In this document: piece by piece, positions 49,901 through 58,273 of the stretch | How positions within the stretch are numbered: the first letter of the stretch is position 1 | How the letters are laid out: every line of letters starts with the position of its first letter | Virus record (IMG/VR): IMGVR_UViG_3300030099_008323 | Span: 1 to 64,000 of that record | Source of the DNA: a virus | Reading direction: 5' to 3' (one strand) | Length of the DNA stretch: 64,000 bases | Made by a program: the position numbers and the translations under genes | Notes under the pieces: generated by a model | What the model was told of the DNA's origin: nothing | Database searches by the model: none | The model's input: the letters and a program-made list of their open reading frames with translations, nothing else

Positions 49901-52627
49901 TTAGAGAGCGACCCAATTAACAGTTACCTTGCTGTCATTTCCAACAGTACCGCCAGTTTGGTTGGCTATTGTAACAACGCATGCGCCGTTTTGCACATTG
50001 GTGACAAAAGGCAAGAGTCCAGTATTAACACCAAGCGATGCACTAGCAATCGATGCCACAACTGTGTCTACTTGTCTGATTTGGTTGCTTATAAGCGTGA
50101 AGAATATTGCGGAGCCGGCTGATAAAGAACCATTGGTTGTTAATGTGACCTGGCCTTTTCTGGTATGTTGGGTGATCGAGGCTCCAGATCCTAAATCTAA
50201 GCTTCCAGTTGAAAATCCGTTGACAAATATGCCACCTGAAACATGCAAAGATCCTGTCATGACAAAACCGCCGGCACTTGAGACTGTTAGGACATCTGCT
50301 GAGCTAACCTCTAAGACAACTACGTCGTCGCCGACTGCCCTAAGAGAAGTATCCCCATCTTCATCTAAAAATATTCTTCCTTGCCCATTTAAATCAATAT
50401 CATCAACATATAATTTTTTCCAGGCCACCCCATCGCCGCCTAGGTCATCTGTGCTGTCAGAGCCTGGAAGCACATTATTGCCAGCTGGGTCAAGAATAAT
50501 ATCTCCACCAGAAGCAATCGTAAAATCTCCAGCAGCTGCATGGGTAAATGTGGTCGTATCCGCCGCGTCGTCGCCTTGGTCGGCACTGAGCGTTAGTACT
50601 GCATTACCGGCTTCAGCACCTGCTATGGTTAATCCTGAGCCAGTTATTGTTAAAGTGCCGCCGGCTGCTATTGTTGTGTCGCCACCATCAACAACAGTTA
50701 TGGTTGTTGAGTCTGCTGCATCATCACCTTGATCTCCCTTTAACGTCAAGACTGCAGCACCAGCCTCCATGGCTGTTAAAGTAATGCCAGATCCACTAAC
50801 ATGCACACTACCAGTAACACTGAGGCCTCCAGCCAGTACAAGATTATTGCCGTCGAAAGTTAAATCAGCTTCTGCGTTCATCCCATCAGTACCAGTAGCT
50901 GTTACAACTCTATTATTAACACCATTGGTCATAAAATCGCTGACATCAACCGCAATTGCATTTGTAGAAACATCGATACCTGTGCCGGCGCCAACTGTTA
51001 GTGTTACAGCACCCGAATCACCACCACCTGTAAGGCCGTTGCCGGCTGTAACACCAGTAATGTCTCCATCACCACCAGAAGAAGCGGTTAAAACAACTTG
51101 CCCAGCTGATGTAACACCCAGATAGCTTCCTGGGCCGGCAAGTGAGCCACTCTCTACAGTGTCTGTATCAAATATAAGTTTTGAGCCGCTGAGTACAAGG
51201 CCTGCAGCAGATCCTGAAATGATCATCATATCGTCAACAGAGTCTCTAAACACTATATGGCAATCTGTTGCTGTATTTGTGCCAAAGCCCAATTTTTGAT
51301 CTTCGACAACTCTAATTTCACCAGTATTTTTAACACGGAACACATAATTTCCGGCGCCATTTAAAACAAAGAAGGAGTGATCTGAGCCAGTGTTATCTTT
51401 ATCTAGCTCAACATTAAAACTTCTATCAGAGGCTAATCTAAAATTAGCTGATTCTGGACCGACAATATCGCCGCCCTGTACAGTCAAATCTCCAGAGATT
51501 GTTGCAGGAGAATCAATAAACATTGATGTGCCAGACAAGAAAATGCCTTGTGATGCAGAGATAGTTAGATTGCCACTATCAGCAACAGTAAATGTTGTGC
51601 TATCTAATACATCATCACCTTGATCAGCCTTTAAGGTCAGAACAGCAGATTGAGCTTCCCCAGCTGTTATAGTAACACCAGTGCCGCTGACATGCAAGCT
51701 TCCCGTTAGCATCAGTGCATTGCCATCAAAAAGTAAATTAGCTTCAGCGTTTTGAGCGTCGGTTCCAGTCGCTGTTACAACTCTATTATTAGCCCCATTT
51801 GCCATAAAATCGCTTACATCGACAGATATATCATCTGATCCAACGTCAATACCAGTTCCAGCTCCAACGTTCAAGGTCACTGTGCCAGTGGCTCCGCCGC
51901 CCGTAAGACCATTACCAGCTGTAACACCCTCGATATCTCCTGAGCCGCCGCCAGAGGATGCTGTTAAAACTATTTGACCTGTGGCTGTAACGCCTAAATA
52001 GCTGCCCGGACCTGCAATAGATCCGCTAGCCACGCTGCCAGGATCAACTACAATTTTTGAACCACTTAATACCAAGCCGGCTGAGGATCCGGATATAGTC
52101 AAGAAATCATCGATAGACTCTCTGTAATGAATAAAAGAATCATCTGCGTTTCCAAAATAAATTTTCTTGTCATCGCCAACATGCATATTGCCAGTCAGGA
52201 GAACACTACTATTGTTGTAATTAAAGGTAAAATTATTTGAGCCGCTATGCTGGGAGCCAGTTGCAAAAATAATATGTTTATCGTTAGCAACACCCATGTG
52301 AAAAACTGATTCACTAAGATCGCCTATGACAACTGATGCCATAGTGTCTAAAAATGACAATCTTATCCATGCTGACCCACTGTACACACACCAATCATTT
52401 GCAGTCCAGCTGCTGGTACCATTAATATTAGTGTTACCTGCAGTTGATACTTGCCAATAATCTCCTGCAGCTGCTGTTAAGTTAGTACTAGAGTGGTAGC
52501 CATTACTGGTTAGAAGAGTGCCATATTTTGTAGTGCCATTGCTAGCAGTACCGTCATTGCGCGCTGCGTCCCAATTACCTTGGTACCTTGCTGCGCCTAT
52601 AAATGCTAAACTTCCCGTTGCCGGCAT
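49901..52627 (-). CDS. Fibre-like virion protein with internal duplications (908 aa)
   Basis: Gly/Ser/Thr-rich and beta-repetitive throughout. A unit of about 130 residues containing AGLVLSGSK, GPGSYLGVT, GDI-GVTAGNGLTGGG, GAGTGIDV and NNRVVTATGTD occurs twice; a 25-residue unit (VLTLKADQGDD and relatives) occurs three times. Such repeats build trimeric fibre shafts. It lies inside the head gene cluster, between bS21-like/157-residue genes and scaffold, which is unusual for a tail fibre; a head fibre is possible. Confidence 0.75.
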   Translation of the reverse strand: MPATGSLAFIGAARYQGNWDAARNDGTASNGTTKYGTLLTSNGYHSSTNLTAAAGDYWQVSTAGNTNINGTSSWTANDWCVYSGSAWIRLSFLDTMASVVIGDLSESVFHMGVANDKHIIFATGSQHSGSNNFTFNYNNSSVLLTGNMHVGDDKKIYFGNADDSFIHYRESIDDFLTISGSSAGLVLSGSKIVVDPGSVASGSIAGPGSYLGVTATGQIVLTASSGGGSGDIEGVTAGNGLTGGGATGTVTLNVGAGTGIDVGSDDISVDVSDFMANGANNRVVTATGTDAQNAEANLLFDGNALMLTGSLHVSGTGVTITAGEAQSAVLTLKADQGDDVLDSTTFTVADSGNLTISASQGIFLSGTSMFIDSPATISGDLTVQGGDIVGPESANFRLASDRSFNVELDKDNTGSDHSFFVLNGAGNYVFRVKNTGEIRVVEDQKLGFGTNTATDCHIVFRDSVDDMMIISGSAAGLVLSGSKLIFDTDTVESGSLAGPGSYLGVTSAGQVVLTASSGGDGDITGVTAGNGLTGGGDSGAVTLTVGAGTGIDVSTNAIAVDVSDFMTNGVNNRVVTATGTDGMNAEADLTFDGNNLVLAGGLSVTGSVHVSGSGITLTAMEAGAAVLTLKGDQGDDAADSTTITVVDGGDTTIAAGGTLTITGSGLTIAGAEAGNAVLTLSADQGDDAADTTTFTHAAAGDFTIASGGDIILDPAGNNVLPGSDSTDDLGGDGVAWKKLYVDDIDLNGQGRIFLDEDGDTSLRAVGDDVVVLEVSSADVLTVSSAGGFVMTGSLHVSGGIFVNGFSTGSLDLGSGASITQHTRKGQVTLTTNGSLSAGSAIFFTLISNQIRQVDTVVASIASASLGVNTGLLPFVTNVQNGACVVTIANQTGGTVGNDSKVTVNWVAL
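50850..51248 (-). repeat. Fibre module, copy 2
   Basis: Encodes about 130 residues from SVDDMMIISGSAAGLVLSG to NAEADLTFDGN, closely like copy 1 at 51725-52130. Limits are approximate. Confidence 0.8.
51725..52130 (-). repeat. Fibre module, copy 1
   Basis: Encodes about 130 residues from SIDDFLTISGSSAGLVLSG to NAEANLLFDGN. The two copies differ at many third codon positions, so the duplication is not recent. Limits are approximate. Confidence 0.8.
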
Positions 52628-52640
52628 ACTTCATCCTCTT

Positions 52641-53114
52641 TTATTCAGTTATTCCGGATCCAGTTAAATGTGGCATTCTTCTTTTTGGAATATTTGTTAA
52701 CTCTGCTAGCACCTGATATCTTAAATTATTTGTACCACTAGTATTAGAAATATATAGTTTTGTAAATTTTGCAGTCAACTCTAAGCTAGTGTTTTGCGGT
52801 ACAGACATAAAATGAAGGCCTTCAAGCACATCACAGCCTGCAGTAATCGTCTGAGCGCCTGCCTCGCCAGGAACGGTCACAGCTGTTGCAGAGCCACTTT
52901 GAAAGTGCACTTGTATGTTTTTATTATCAGTACTGACATTGACAACTCTAACTTTTTTTGCCACATACGGCACTTCGACCATGTGAACTTTTCCGTTATC
53001 TAAGTTCAGCGAGCCAGTTATAAATGGATATCCCGCTGCTTGGTAAGAGCCAACATTACTTAACCCAACACTAGGCGCTCCGGGGTATATAACATTATTA
53101 TTTGGGTCTTTCAT
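52641..53114 (-). CDS. Small beta-rich virion-region protein (157 aa)
   Basis: Beta-rich (KKVRVVNVSTDNKNIQVHFQSG, LELTAKFTKLYISNT) without signal peptide. It precedes the fibre-like gene by 13 bases and likely forms part of the virion. It resembles small head-decoration or fibre-tip proteins in composition only; family not recognised. Confidence 0.58.
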   Translation of the reverse strand: MKDPNNNVIYPGAPSVGLSNVGSYQAAGYPFITGSLNLDNGKVHMVEVPYVAKKVRVVNVSTDNKNIQVHFQSGSATAVTVPGEAGAQTITAGCDVLEGLHFMSVPQNTSLELTAKFTKLYISNTSGTNNLRYQVLAELTNIPKRRMPHLTGSGITE

Positions 53115-53123
53115 AATTTTCTC

Positions 53124-53360
53124 CTACTTTATATCTAGTTTTTGATTTCTTTCTTGTTCGGCCTTTCTTGCATTGCGTATTTTTTTAGCCTTTTCCCTGC
53201 GTTTTTTTGAAGATGGCTTTTCATAAAATCTTCTATCTAAATAGTCTTCTAATATTCTTTCTTTTTTGACCTTCTTCATAAATTTGCGTATCAATCTAGT
53301 GATATCGCCCTTCGTTTCTCTTATATGTACTGATACATTTACTGCTTTTTTATTTGACAT
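53124..53360 (-). CDS. rpsU: Ribosomal protein bS21 homologue
   Basis: 78 residues, very basic. RLIRKFMKKVKKERIL then YLDRRFYEKPSSKKRREKAKK (RRFYEKPS at 43-50) matches bacterial S21 (LRRFKRSCEKAGVL...RRREFYEKPTTERKRAKA). S21 binds near the 16S 3' end and affects mRNA selection; phage copies are known to enter host ribosomes in some marine phages. It is placed in the head operon, so it would be made late. A basic virion protein is a less likely alternative. Confidence 0.82.
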   Translation of the reverse strand: MSNKKAVNVSVHIRETKGDITRLIRKFMKKVKKERILEDYLDRRFYEKPSSKKRREKAKKIRNARKAEQERNQKLDIK

Positions 53361-53369
53361 GTGAATTCT

Positions 53370-53768
53370 CTATATTAAATGCTTCCATCTACCTTTTGAC
53401 AACTTCTCAATATTTGATATATCAACTCCTGCGTCGACCGGAGATACTCCTGCCAGTGCTGAAGATGGTGAACCATCTGCTATTTGCTTTGTACCTTCAA
53501 AAACGTCGGCGCCAAGTTTAGATTTTGCAGATTCGTTTAGTCTTCTTATTCTTTCCTGTCTGTTCCTCTCATATTCTTCAGCTTTTGCTTGTTGGTCCGC
53601 GGTTGAGAGATTGCTTGCTTTGGCCTCAACAACTAAATTACCCTGCAGTCCGCGGGCGACCTCCTGAACTATACCGGATAATATACCCTCTTCTAATATA
53701 ACCTCTTTAACTGTTTGCTTAATTAGCGGCTTAAGTATTTTTTTAAAATCAGAAGTTTTCATTCTCAC
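53370..53768 (-). CDS. Prohead-associated helical protein (132 aa)
   Basis: Starts MRMKTSDFKKILKPLIKQTV with KEVILEEGILSGIVQEVARGL, an amphipathic N-terminal helix followed by a Gln/Arg/Glu-rich helix (about 58-85). It overlaps the protease gene by 20 bases. Proteins of this kind sit beside the prohead protease in marine myoviruses; a core protein or protease substrate is likely. Confidence 0.6.
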   Translation of the reverse strand: MRMKTSDFKKILKPLIKQTVKEVILEEGILSGIVQEVARGLQGNLVVEAKASNLSTADQQAKAEEYERNRQERIRRLNESAKSKLGADVFEGTKQIADGSPSSALAGVSPVDAGVDISNIEKLSKGRWKHLI

Positions 53769-54396
53769 CTCGTGTTAATATTTTCTCAAATAAGTTATCT
53801 AAATCACTATTTTTTGATTCATTTATATATAAATTAATTTTATTATCCATTTGTGTGTTAGCACTTAATGTTTTGTCTAAGTAAGCGCCAGGTGTTGATG
53901 GCTCCGACACAATGTCAAAGCAAATTAATTGAAAGTCGTCCTCAACAATCGTTTTACCTTTTTCTTGTTTTACAGAACCTAGGCCTCTAGAGGATATTCC
54001 TAATTTAACATTTGCTTTTACAAGATCTTTTAAGATCTGTCCAGATGGCGTATCTAAAACCTCAATTTTTCCCATCACATCATTGCCCTGCCACCATGTC
54101 TTAGTAACAAGGTGCGAAGCATTTTTGAGATTGATAACAGAATCATCAGGATGGTCTAGTTCACCTAAAGATCTACGCTCACTAATTGATTTTTGATAAT
54201 TAGCGACTTCTCTCTCTAGAGTTTCTTTTCGATAAACACGACCATTGCCGTTTTTTGTACCGGCTTTTTGAATGATGCCAACAAGATAGACTGCTCCGTC
54301 CATAACATTTCTCTTTTCTGATTCGTTAAGAGCATGCACGGGACATCTACCTTCAGGGCATAGTTCAAAATATTCCTGAAGAAGCTGTTTACTCAT
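53749..54396 (-). CDS. Prohead core protease (gp21-like)
   Basis: 215 residues. The herpes-type serine protease marks are present: NGNGRVYRKETL (49-60), GELDHPD with catalytic His82, and GISSRGLG with Ser135/Ser136. It matures the head by cutting scaffold and capsid proteins. The last 40 residues are Asn/Lys-rich and may be removed by self-cleavage. Confidence 0.92.
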   Translation of the reverse strand: MSKQLLQEYFELCPEGRCPVHALNESEKRNVMDGAVYLVGIIQKAGTKNGNGRVYRKETLEREVANYQKSISERRSLGELDHPDDSVINLKNASHLVTKTWWQGNDVMGKIEVLDTPSGQILKDLVKANVKLGISSRGLGSVKQEKGKTIVEDDFQLICFDIVSEPSTPGAYLDKTLSANTQMDNKINLYINESKNSDLDNLFEKILTRGENENF

Positions 54397-54401
54397 ATTA
54401 T

Positions 54402-54536
54402 TTACTTACCCTTTTTACCAGATTTAGCTTTTGCAGGCTTTCCAAAATTGCCTGGTGTTTTTGGGCATTGATTTTCTACCTTACCTTTAACACCAAAAGT
54501 GCCTGTGCCTGGTCCGTGTCCTTTTGTACCTTTCAT
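54402..54536 (-). CDS. Small basic Gly/Lys-rich protein (44 aa)
   Basis: Starts MKGTKGHGPGTGTFGVKGK, ends KAKSGKKGK. AAGGAAA precedes the ATG by 8 bases. It is Gly/Lys-rich, with one Cys, and likely disordered. It resembles in style the 58-residue basic protein at 3834. It may bind nucleic acid in the head; no family recognised. Confidence 0.5.
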   Translation of the reverse strand: MKGTKGHGPGTGTFGVKGKVENQCPKTPGNFGKPAKAKSGKKGK

Positions 54537-54561
54537 AGTTTTTTTTCCTTATAAAAATTAA

Positions 54562-54580
54562 TGCAGGGCTCACCCCTGCA
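54562..54580 (-). terminator. Hairpin, possible terminator
   Basis: Coding strand TGCAGGG-GTGAG-CCCTGCA followed by TTAATTTTT. A 7-base-pair stem with a broken U tract. It spans the end of the 21-residue frame and precedes the 44-residue gene. Confidence 0.5.
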
Positions 54581-54635
54581 CGTAATAGCTACCATTACAA
54601 CAACGTCTAACTTCTGGCTTGTTTTGCCGTTTCAT
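54570..54635 (-). CDS. Micropeptide candidate (21 aa)
   Basis: Frame MKRQNKPEVRRCCNGSYYVQG, overlapping the stop of the membrane gene (AATGA). Its ribosome site AAAAGGAGGTGAT is a full match to the usual 16S anti-Shine-Dalgarno, stronger than any neighbour. It is basic with a Cys-Cys pair. It could be a real peptide or just a leader for the downstream genes. Confidence 0.4.
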   Translation of the reverse strand: MKRQNKPEVRRCCNGSYYVQG

Positions 54636-54946
54636 TGTTCATCACCTCCTTTTGTATTTCTAAATTTTAAACCAAAATCGTCCAATATTGAGCTTAAGAA
54701 ATAACTTGTCCCAGCGGATAAGCACCCTAGAAGCAAGCCGTTTATCAAGTTGTAATCATAAGTAAATAGTTCTGTAAAACAATTGATACTCCACAAAAAA
54801 ACGCCTGCCCAAAACCCTGTACAAAGAGGACAGTGAAAAAGCTCTCCTAGTTTGCCATTTATTGGCCTTATGGGGTTAAATATCGAGCCGTAAACTAGGA
54901 TATACGTCAAGCCATAGGCACACAAAACAAAATATAAAAGTTCCAC
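54632..54946 (-). CDS. Membrane protein, DUF1360-like (104 aa)
   Basis: Hydrophobic spans at about 1-20, 43-60 and 68-90. The motif FHCPLCTGFWAG (about 37-48) is the CxxCxGFW signature of DUF1360-type proteins seen in phages and bacteria. Function unknown. It lies between head genes. Confidence 0.65.
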   Translation of the reverse strand: MELLYFVLCAYGLTYILVYGSIFNPIRPINGKLGELFHCPLCTGFWAGVFLWSINCFTELFTYDYNLINGLLLGCLSAGTSYFLSSILDDFGLKFRNTKGGDEQ

Positions 54947-54953
54947 ATATCAC

Positions 54954-55481
54954 CTATAATCTGTATATAGCCCCGATTCCGTAATTTAACTTAGCTGGAC
55001 GCAGAGATCCTTTTTCTGGGGCATGCCGGTCTGCGTCAAACTCACTATACTCATCAGGCTCTGGCTCAAGAAGATTTTTTTCAACTTCCTGCTCATATTC
55101 TTGTTGATCTTTATAAAAAGGCAATTCTTCTTCAATAAATTGAGCAATTGCATATAATAGCAATTGAATTTTGTCACCGTCCTGAGCATCTGGAATAGCA
55201 GCTTCCGAAGACATGAACAAATCTCCACCCTGAAAAGTTCCAAAATCAACAACGCCTCTACCACATAAATTTTTGTAAAGCCTCTTTTGTGTATCATATA
55301 TTTCATCATCCATCTCGGATTTAGGTATCATGACTAATTTACTTTTTTTAGATAAAACCATGATATCTATTTCAGGATGATCTGAAATAATTATGTTACC
55401 ATCTATTGTCTTTTTAGCCTTCAATAATATTTTTTCTATTATTTTACCAGGCGTTAATTGAATTTTAATTTTATATGACAT
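54954..55481 (-). CDS. Hypothetical virion-region protein (175 aa)
   Basis: Start at the ATG 55481 (MSYKIKIQLTPGK); an ATG 21 bases earlier is inside the upstream gene. Mixed alpha/beta, acidic C-terminal part (EPEPDEYSEFDAD). It is in the packaging-head cluster. No family recognised; neither start has a strong ribosome site. Confidence 0.55.
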   Translation of the reverse strand: MSYKIKIQLTPGKIIEKILLKAKKTIDGNIIISDHPEIDIMVLSKKSKLVMIPKSEMDDEIYDTQKRLYKNLCGRGVVDFGTFQGGDLFMSSEAAIPDAQDGDKIQLLLYAIAQFIEEELPFYKDQQEYEQEVEKNLLEPEPDEYSEFDADRHAPEKGSLRPAKLNYGIGAIYRL

Positions 55482-56283
55482 TTCTTTGTAACTCTTTAAC
55501 AACTGATTGAATTCTAAATATATCGAATATTAGACTTTCATCCAGCTTTCTCTCTCTGTAAGTTTCTATTTTTTCTAATACTTTTTGAATTTTGCTTGAT
55601 GTGTTGTCATCATAAGAATTTTTGTTTTCTGACAAAAAAGATTTTATATTGTCCATCTGCTCATATAGATAAGCCTTAAACTCTAAGTTGTTTTCATCTG
55701 TAGAGTTAACATAGTTAAAAACTAATCTTTTTTGGTCTTCACTCAGCACAGAAGAATATTTTTCATTAAATTTTTCAACAAAATTTTTCATCGCCAGGTT
55801 GTTAACTTTTGGAAACTTATTGTTTTCTTTTTTAATATCCACATACGATGACAGAATTTTCTGTTCTAACAATACTTGCTTCTTAGGAGGATTTTTTTGC
55901 ACCAATATTTGGTTAATCGTCGCAAGGTTCTTGTAGTTTGGCACAAAGTTGTTCCACATTTTATCATCTAAATTATTAATTTCCTGTATTATACTATTTT
56001 GTATTTTAAAGATCTTCTCCCTGTTTAGAGATAAAAATTGTTTTTTTGCTTCTAAAAGAATTTTTTCTTGTAAGGGACGTTCAATATCATCCAAAGTTGC
56101 TATGGACTTATAGATCTCTAGATCTTCTTTTAATAACTTTCCTCTGGAGAAATATTTTGTAATAATCTCTACAATGCCTTGTTTTTTCTTTATATTTTCG
56201 CTCAACGAGGCTTTTGTCAGCTCTCTTATCAGGACTTCAAAAACAAAAGCTGTATTTCTTTTTTTATTATGGCTATACTTCAT
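55471..56283 (-). CDS. Helical virion-region protein (270 aa)
   Basis: All-helical, Lys/Asn-rich, starting KYSHNKKRNTAFVFEVLIRELTKA. Proteins with an NTAFxxExLxRELTK start occur beside the portal in other marine phages as I recall. It overlaps the portal gene by 11 bases. A head assembly role is inferred from place. Confidence 0.58.
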   Translation of the reverse strand: MKYSHNKKRNTAFVFEVLIRELTKASLSENIKKKQGIVEIITKYFSRGKLLKEDLEIYKSIATLDDIERPLQEKILLEAKKQFLSLNREKIFKIQNSIIQEINNLDDKMWNNFVPNYKNLATINQILVQKNPPKKQVLLEQKILSSYVDIKKENNKFPKVNNLAMKNFVEKFNEKYSSVLSEDQKRLVFNYVNSTDENNLEFKAYLYEQMDNIKSFLSENKNSYDDNTSSKIQKVLEKIETYRERKLDESLIFDIFRIQSVVKELQRNVI

Positions 56284-58270
56284 CTGTGGATCTCTCCAGT
56301 GATTCTATTAATCTTTTTACTTCAGTGCTCTCAGAGAAGATATTTTTCTCTTCTTGATCATAATAATTAGAAGCTAAATCTTCTGAAAGACCTTTATAAG
56401 AAAAGCGAGTTAATTCTGCTCCAGGTAAATAAGATCTTGGGCTAGTGCCTGTGTACTGCTGTCCTCCAGAGGCTTGCGCACTTCTTTTGTAAGCACCCAA
56501 AGATCTTTTATCAGACGGCTCGCGAACATACCTTTTGCCTTTTGACCTCTCAGTTACGTATCCATCATCTCTTTTACCAGGGGGCGGAGTTGGTGCGGCA
56601 GCATCTCCACCTGGACTAGCTAAAAGAGGGCCGGCGTCGTCTGCTCCACCTGCAGCAGGCGTATCGGCTCCTGGCTCAGGAGTTTCTGGTGCTGGAGCAT
56701 CAGGAGGAGTATCTGGAGCGTCACCCGGTGCGTCTAAATCTAATCCGGCGCCGAGATTTCCACCGAGATCAGCAGCACCGCCACCGCCTCCGGCCGCAGC
56801 TGCTGCTTCAGCAACTTGCTCTAGGGCAAAATCATGCTTCCTATCGTAGAACATCTCATGTTGCATACGCTCAAACTCTTCCTCATTAACATTAAGGATG
56901 TTTTTGGCAACCCATCTTCTGCTAAAGTATCCTTCAGTAGCCTCAGCTGCGGCAGCAAATCTAGATTTCCAATGCTCTAGCTCTTGAAGCTCAGCTAATT
57001 TTGAAGGATTGTTTAGATTTAGCTTAAATGATAGCAAGTCATTGCCACGATAGCCTAAAGTAAATAAATGAATAATACAGATTTTTTCTAATTCAGAAAT
57101 AATCGATCTTTGTAGCCTCTGTACAGTTCTAGCAAAACGTATATCTTTTTGTGCTAAAGTAGATTTATCTTCGCTAGCGCCTTCACCGTTAGAGAGGTAT
57201 GCCATAGGTATCTTCAAAGCGCTAAAAAGCTTATCTCTTAAATATTTAATATCCTCAATATCACCGGTGTAGCTTCCGCCGCCCAAGCTTTCTATTTTTG
57301 TGCTGGAAGCGCCGCCTCTAACAGGTATGTAATAATCTTCCTCCACACTTAAAGGGTTATATCTTAAATCAACTCTTCCAGAGTTAACATCAACAATTTG
57401 ATTTCTTTTCATCTGTGTCATGACACGCTGCATATATTGCTCTATGTCTTCAGGTGGAATATTGCCAACATCAATATAAAATACTCTTCTTTCAGGCGAT
57501 CGAACAATTCTATAAGCCATCACTGCATCTTCTAATAATGTTAATTGGCGCCATATTCTTCGGGCAGGCTCAAGTATTGAAGTACCATATGGTGCAAACT
57601 TGTCATTACCCAAAACTCTAAAATGGCCGACTTGCCAGTTCTCTAATGTTAGGCCGGCAGTATTCCATTGGTATTGAATATAGTTTGGATTATTTTTATC
57701 TTCGCCCTCGATTCTTTCTACTTCATTTGTTGGTAACCCTATGACATTCTTGATTCCCTCATCCTCTTCAATATCAAGATATAAGAAAAAATCACCATAT
57801 TTGCACATTGAGCGGCTCCAACCATATAAATTAAACTCTATGTTAAGAACATTATGAAGAAGGGTATCTATGACAGTTTTTATTTCTTGATTGGTACACA
57901 AAATGTTAATAATTGGCCTGTAGACTGAAGAAGTGGTCATTTCATCAGCATATATATCCAATGCAGAAGCTATTTCAGGGGTATATTCCATTTGATCAAA
58001 ATCAATATATCTGTCAACCCTGCTTTGATTAGCATACATATCTGCTTGCAGTGAATCGTAAACGTCGTAAGAAGATAGTTTAAATTCTTGACCGCTGGCA
58101 GATCTAAAGCGAGTTTTATATTTATCTAGCTGTCTTCTTTTTAATCTTTTTGTATCTTGCCTTCTATACTTAACTAAAGGTCCTGAAAGGAGCTTTGTTA
58201 ACTGACGGAATAGAGGACTAGTCTCATTCCTAGGATTATGTTTTTTGCCTTTTCTATATGGTTGAACCAT
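56273..58270 (-). CDS. Portal protein (gp20-like)
   Basis: 665 residues. Core features of T4-type portals: RVDRYIDFDQMEYTPEIASALDIYADE, AYRIVRSPERRVFYIDVGN, YYIPVRGG, YLSNGEGASEDKSTLAQKDIRFARTVQRLQ. An unusual C-terminal region (about 483-560) is made of Ala, Gly, Asp and Pro (APETPEPGADTPAAGG) before a final charged part. It forms the dodecameric vertex through which DNA enters. Confidence 0.94.
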   Translation of the reverse strand: MVQPYRKGKKHNPRNETSPLFRQLTKLLSGPLVKYRRQDTKRLKRRQLDKYKTRFRSASGQEFKLSSYDVYDSLQADMYANQSRVDRYIDFDQMEYTPEIASALDIYADEMTTSSVYRPIINILCTNQEIKTVIDTLLHNVLNIEFNLYGWSRSMCKYGDFFLYLDIEEDEGIKNVIGLPTNEVERIEGEDKNNPNYIQYQWNTAGLTLENWQVGHFRVLGNDKFAPYGTSILEPARRIWRQLTLLEDAVMAYRIVRSPERRVFYIDVGNIPPEDIEQYMQRVMTQMKRNQIVDVNSGRVDLRYNPLSVEEDYYIPVRGGASSTKIESLGGGSYTGDIEDIKYLRDKLFSALKIPMAYLSNGEGASEDKSTLAQKDIRFARTVQRLQRSIISELEKICIIHLFTLGYRGNDLLSFKLNLNNPSKLAELQELEHWKSRFAAAAEATEGYFSRRWVAKNILNVNEEEFERMQHEMFYDRKHDFALEQVAEAAAAAGGGGGAADLGGNLGAGLDLDAPGDAPDTPPDAPAPETPEPGADTPAAGGADDAGPLLASPGGDAAAPTPPPGKRDDGYVTERSKGKRYVREPSDKRSLGAYKRSAQASGGQQYTGTSPRSYLPGAELTRFSYKGLSEDLASNYYDQEEKNIFSESTEVKRLIESLERSTDEV

Positions 58271-58273
58271 TTT

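Noticed and set aside
54758-54768. RACTAYTTANT match (AACTATTTACT) inside the membrane protein gene
   Set aside because: It is within coding sequence with no gene start close downstream; treated as chance, and as a measure of background for the motif.
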